Source: DATLNF01 sp963765815 (GTDB lineage: Bacteria > Actinomycetota > Actinomycetes > BP-191). From it: a stretch of 64,000 bases of DNA. Shown here in pieces: positions 62,318 through 64,000 of the stretch (the stretch's first letter is position 1; every line of letters begins with the position of its first letter). The position numbers and the translations under genes were made by a program. The notes beneath the pieces were generated by a model. That model searched no databases. It saw nothing but the letters and a program-made list of their open reading frames with translations, and had not been told where the DNA came from. The stretch covers positions 310,001-374,000 of the forward strand of contig CAVXXT010000003.1 in the NCBI GenBank assembly GCA_963765815.1. Reading direction: 5' to 3'.

Positions 62318-63415
62318 GTGTCCGCCACCTCCCCGCTGGACGTCGCCGACCTGCGGGACCGCGTGCAGAAGTCGCTGGCCGCGTTCATCGCCGGCCGGAC
62401 GGCCGCTCTCGACGCGATCGCCGAGGAGCTCGGGCCGGTCGGCGAGCGGATCTCCGAGTTCCTCCTCGACGGGGGCAAGCGGCTGCGCCCGGCCTTCTGC
62501 TACTGGGGGTGGCGCGGCGCGGGCGGCGACGACATCGACGAGATCGTGGCGGCCGCGTCCAGCCTCGAGCTGCTGCACGCGTGCGCGCTCATCCACGACG
62601 ACGTGATGGACGGGTCGGACACCCGGCGCGGCCGGCCCGCGGTCCATCGAGCGTTCGCCGCACTGCACCGCGGGGAGGCGTGGCTCGGGGATCCCGAGGG
62701 CTTCGGGCGGTCGGCCGCGATCCTGCTCGGCGACCTCTGCCTCATCTGGGCCGACCGGATGCTGAACACCTCCGGCCTCTCCGCCGAGACGCTGCACCGT
62801 GGAGCGTCGACGTACGACGAGATGCGCATCGAGCTGATGGCCGGGCAGTACCTCGACGTCGTCGAGCAGGCGATCGGCGGCGCCGCCAGCGGCGGCCACA
62901 GGCTCAGCGGTGTCGACCGCGCGATGCGAGTGGCGCTGTACAAGACCGCGAAGTACACGATCGAGCGGCCGCTGCACCTCGGCGGGGTGCTGGCCGGTGC
63001 GTCGCCGCAGCTGCTCGCGGCGTACACGGCGTACGGCATCCCGCTCGGGCAGGCGTTCCAGCTGCGCGACGACGTGCTCGGGGTCTTCGGCGATCCGGAC
63101 GAGACCGGCAAGCCCGCCGGCGACGACCTCCGCGAGGGCAAGCGCACTGCGCTGATCGCGATGGCGCTCGACCGGGCCGGGCCCGACGACGCGGCCGTCG
63201 TACGCAGACACCTCGGCGACCCGCACCTCGACGTCGCCGGGGTCGAGCAGCTGCGATCGGTGATCGACCGCAGCGGCGCGTTGGCCGAGGTCGAGTCGCT
63301 GATCGCCCGGCTCACTGAGGAGGCTCTCATGGGTCTCGCGTCGGCACCGGTCGAGGGATATGCGGCGAATGTCCTGGAATCGCTCGCTGCCGCCGCGACA
63401 TCGCGCACCGGTTGA
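62318..63415 (+). CDS. Polyprenyl (geranylgeranyl-type) diphosphate synthase
   Basis: 365 residues. First Asp-rich motif LIHDDVMDGSDTRRGRP near residue 90, KTAKYTIE near 210, second motif FQLRDDVLGVFGD near 250. The two residues before the first DDxxD region fit a C20 or longer product, but chain length is not certain. GTG start with AGGAG 7 bases upstream. Supplies quinones, carotenoids or lipid carriers. Confidence 0.9.
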   Translation: MSATSPLDVADLRDRVQKSLAAFIAGRTAALDAIAEELGPVGERISEFLLDGGKRLRPAFCYWGWRGAGGDDIDEIVAAASSLELLHACALIHDDVMDGSDTRRGRPAVHRAFAALHRGEAWLGDPEGFGRSAAILLGDLCLIWADRMLNTSGLSAETLHRGASTYDEMRIELMAGQYLDVVEQAIGGAASGGHRLSGVDRAMRVALYKTAKYTIERPLHLGGVLAGASPQLLAAYTAYGIPLGQAFQLRDDVLGVFGDPDETGKPAGDDLREGKRTALIAMALDRAGPDDAAVVRRHLGDPHLDVAGVEQLRSVIDRSGALAEVESLIARLTEEALMGLASAPVEGYAANVLESLAAAATSRTG

Positions 63416-63566
63416 TGTTCCCAACCGGCTGCGCCGGGTCTACCGTGATCGCGCCGCATTGACCTTCCCAGCCGTTGCGACGGCGGTCGGCGCCGACAGC
63501 CGACCGTGGGATGAGACGCGTTGATCCAGCGGGGTCCTCACCGGCACGTCGAGTGCACGGAGACAT

Positions 63567-63603
63567 CGGTCGCCTAGACCCCCGGGGAGCGAAGGCGAGA
63601 CCG
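63567..63603 (+). promoter_or_regulatory. Long GC hairpin in the leader of the last gene
   Basis: CGGTC-GCCT pairs with AGGC-(GA)-GACCG with a 2-base bulge, enclosing a CCCC/GGGG inner stem. It lies 51 bases before the start of the secreted Gly/Asn-rich protein in a 239-base gap without a gene. Could be a structured 5' leader or a terminator of the prenyl-synthase gene. Confidence 0.4.
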
Positions 63604-63654
63604 GCTCGTCCGGATGCGAGTGCCACCGTGGCGCCGCGCCGAGATGGAGAGCTG

Positions 63655-64000
63655 ATGACCAGGTACCAGTCACGACACGGCCCTTCTTCGCATTCCGCGC
63701 AGCGGACAGCCCACCTCGGCGCGGCGGTCGGGCTCGCGGCCGTGGCGCTTCTCGGCGTGCCGATCACGGCGGCGCACGGGGCGCCGAGCCAGACCTGCGC
63801 CGACCAGACCCCCAACCCGCCTGGCGGTCACGGCGCCAACGTCGGCGGCCCGTACGACCCGGCGTGTGACGGCAGCGCGTCGGACAACGGCAACAGCGGT
63901 GGCAACGGCAACGGCAACGGGCCGCCGTGCGCCGGCTGCGTCGGCAACGCCGACGACAAGAACCCACCGGGACAGCAGCCCGGCCCAGGTGACCCCAACG
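63655..64000 (+). CDS. Secreted Gly/Asn/Pro-rich protein (C-terminus outside window)
   Basis: 115 residues are visible. Signal peptide with hydrophobic residues 22-40 and an AHGA cleavage site; then a low-complexity region of Gly, Asn and Pro (GNGNGNG-type runs) with four Cys in CADQ, ACDG and CAGC. Likely an exported surface or matrix protein. The N-terminal style resembles that of the DNDGDG-repeat protein, but no repeats of that type are seen in the visible part. Confidence 0.75.
   Translation, partial: MTRYQSRHGPSSHSAQRTAHLGAAVGLAAVALLGVPITAAHGAPSQTCADQTPNPPGGHGANVGGPYDPACDGSASDNGNSGGNGNGNGPPCAGCVGNADDKNPPGQQPGPGDPN

Overview
The window is chromosomal DNA of a high-GC Gram-positive actinobacterium. 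Codons end almost always in G or C, and GTG starts are common. Several proteins belong to families found mainly in Actinomycetota: DUF3000, an SCO4848-like membrane protein, an SAV_6107-like HEPN protein, a DUF222/HNH (13E12-type) protein, LigC, a stand-alone LigD-type polymerase, and HemQ with a coproporphyrin-type heme pathway. I cannot fix the genus; a Propionibacteriales- or Frankiales-like host would fit. Genes are densely packed, and at least 14 neighbouring pairs share a 4-base GTGA or ATGA stop/start overlap.

Layout. 1-7.4 kb: histidine degradation (hutI, cut by the window edge, hutU, hutH and a hutG-like arginase-fold gene) interleaved with a secreted metzincin protease and a secreted LVIVD-repeat protein. 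7.6-9.3 kb: a secreted protein with 11 Asp-rich Ca-binding-type repeats and a recent 207-bp tandem duplication. 9.3-10.6 kb: tRNA-Gly/Cys/Val followed by a zinc-cluster HNH nuclease. 10.6-13.5 kb: a class V aminotransferase and a CAP-domain surface protein. 13.5-18.2 kb: pheA translationally coupled to a two-gene ABC transporter, a lone E2-type acyltransferase and a patatin lipase. 18.3-21.7 kb: an Rrf2 regulator, an NYN nuclease and a UPF1-like helicase in one tight operon. It is divergent from an SsuABC/TauABC-type transporter (21.8-24.5 kb).

24.6-33.8 kb: M23 peptidase, LigC, LigD-type polymerase, homocysteine methyltransferase with a DLH-like hydrolase, a glycosyltransferase and a DUF222/HNH protein. 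33.9-39.2 kb: small membrane protein, membrane adenylate cyclase, MMPL exporter with TraR/DksA zinc protein, and a decayed transposase. 39.2-47.7 kb: heme synthesis (hemQ, hemY/cgoX, hemH/cpfC, hemE) mixed with an S15 hydrolase, a UbiA prenyltransferase, a YdeI-like protein and a DMT transporter. 47.8-55.4 kb: secreted and membrane proteins, DUF3000, a divergent sensor/kinase/response-regulator set, RNase D and a GNAT. 55.5-58.8 kb: a fadA-fadJ beta-oxidation operon. 58.8-64 kb: lipoprotein, HEPN protein behind a perfect palindromic SOS-type box, CDP-alcohol phosphotransferase, YbaK-type deacylase, metF, polyprenyl diphosphate synthase and the start of a secreted Gly/Asn-rich protein.

Most of the window is housekeeping metabolism. 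The parts that look least described are the Rrf2-NYN-helicase operon, whose helicase carries a degenerate phospholipase-D-like domain, the SOS box in front of the HEPN gene, and the three-gene sensory locus with mirrored sites in its shared promoter region. No phage, integrase, CRISPR array or secondary-metabolite cluster was seen.
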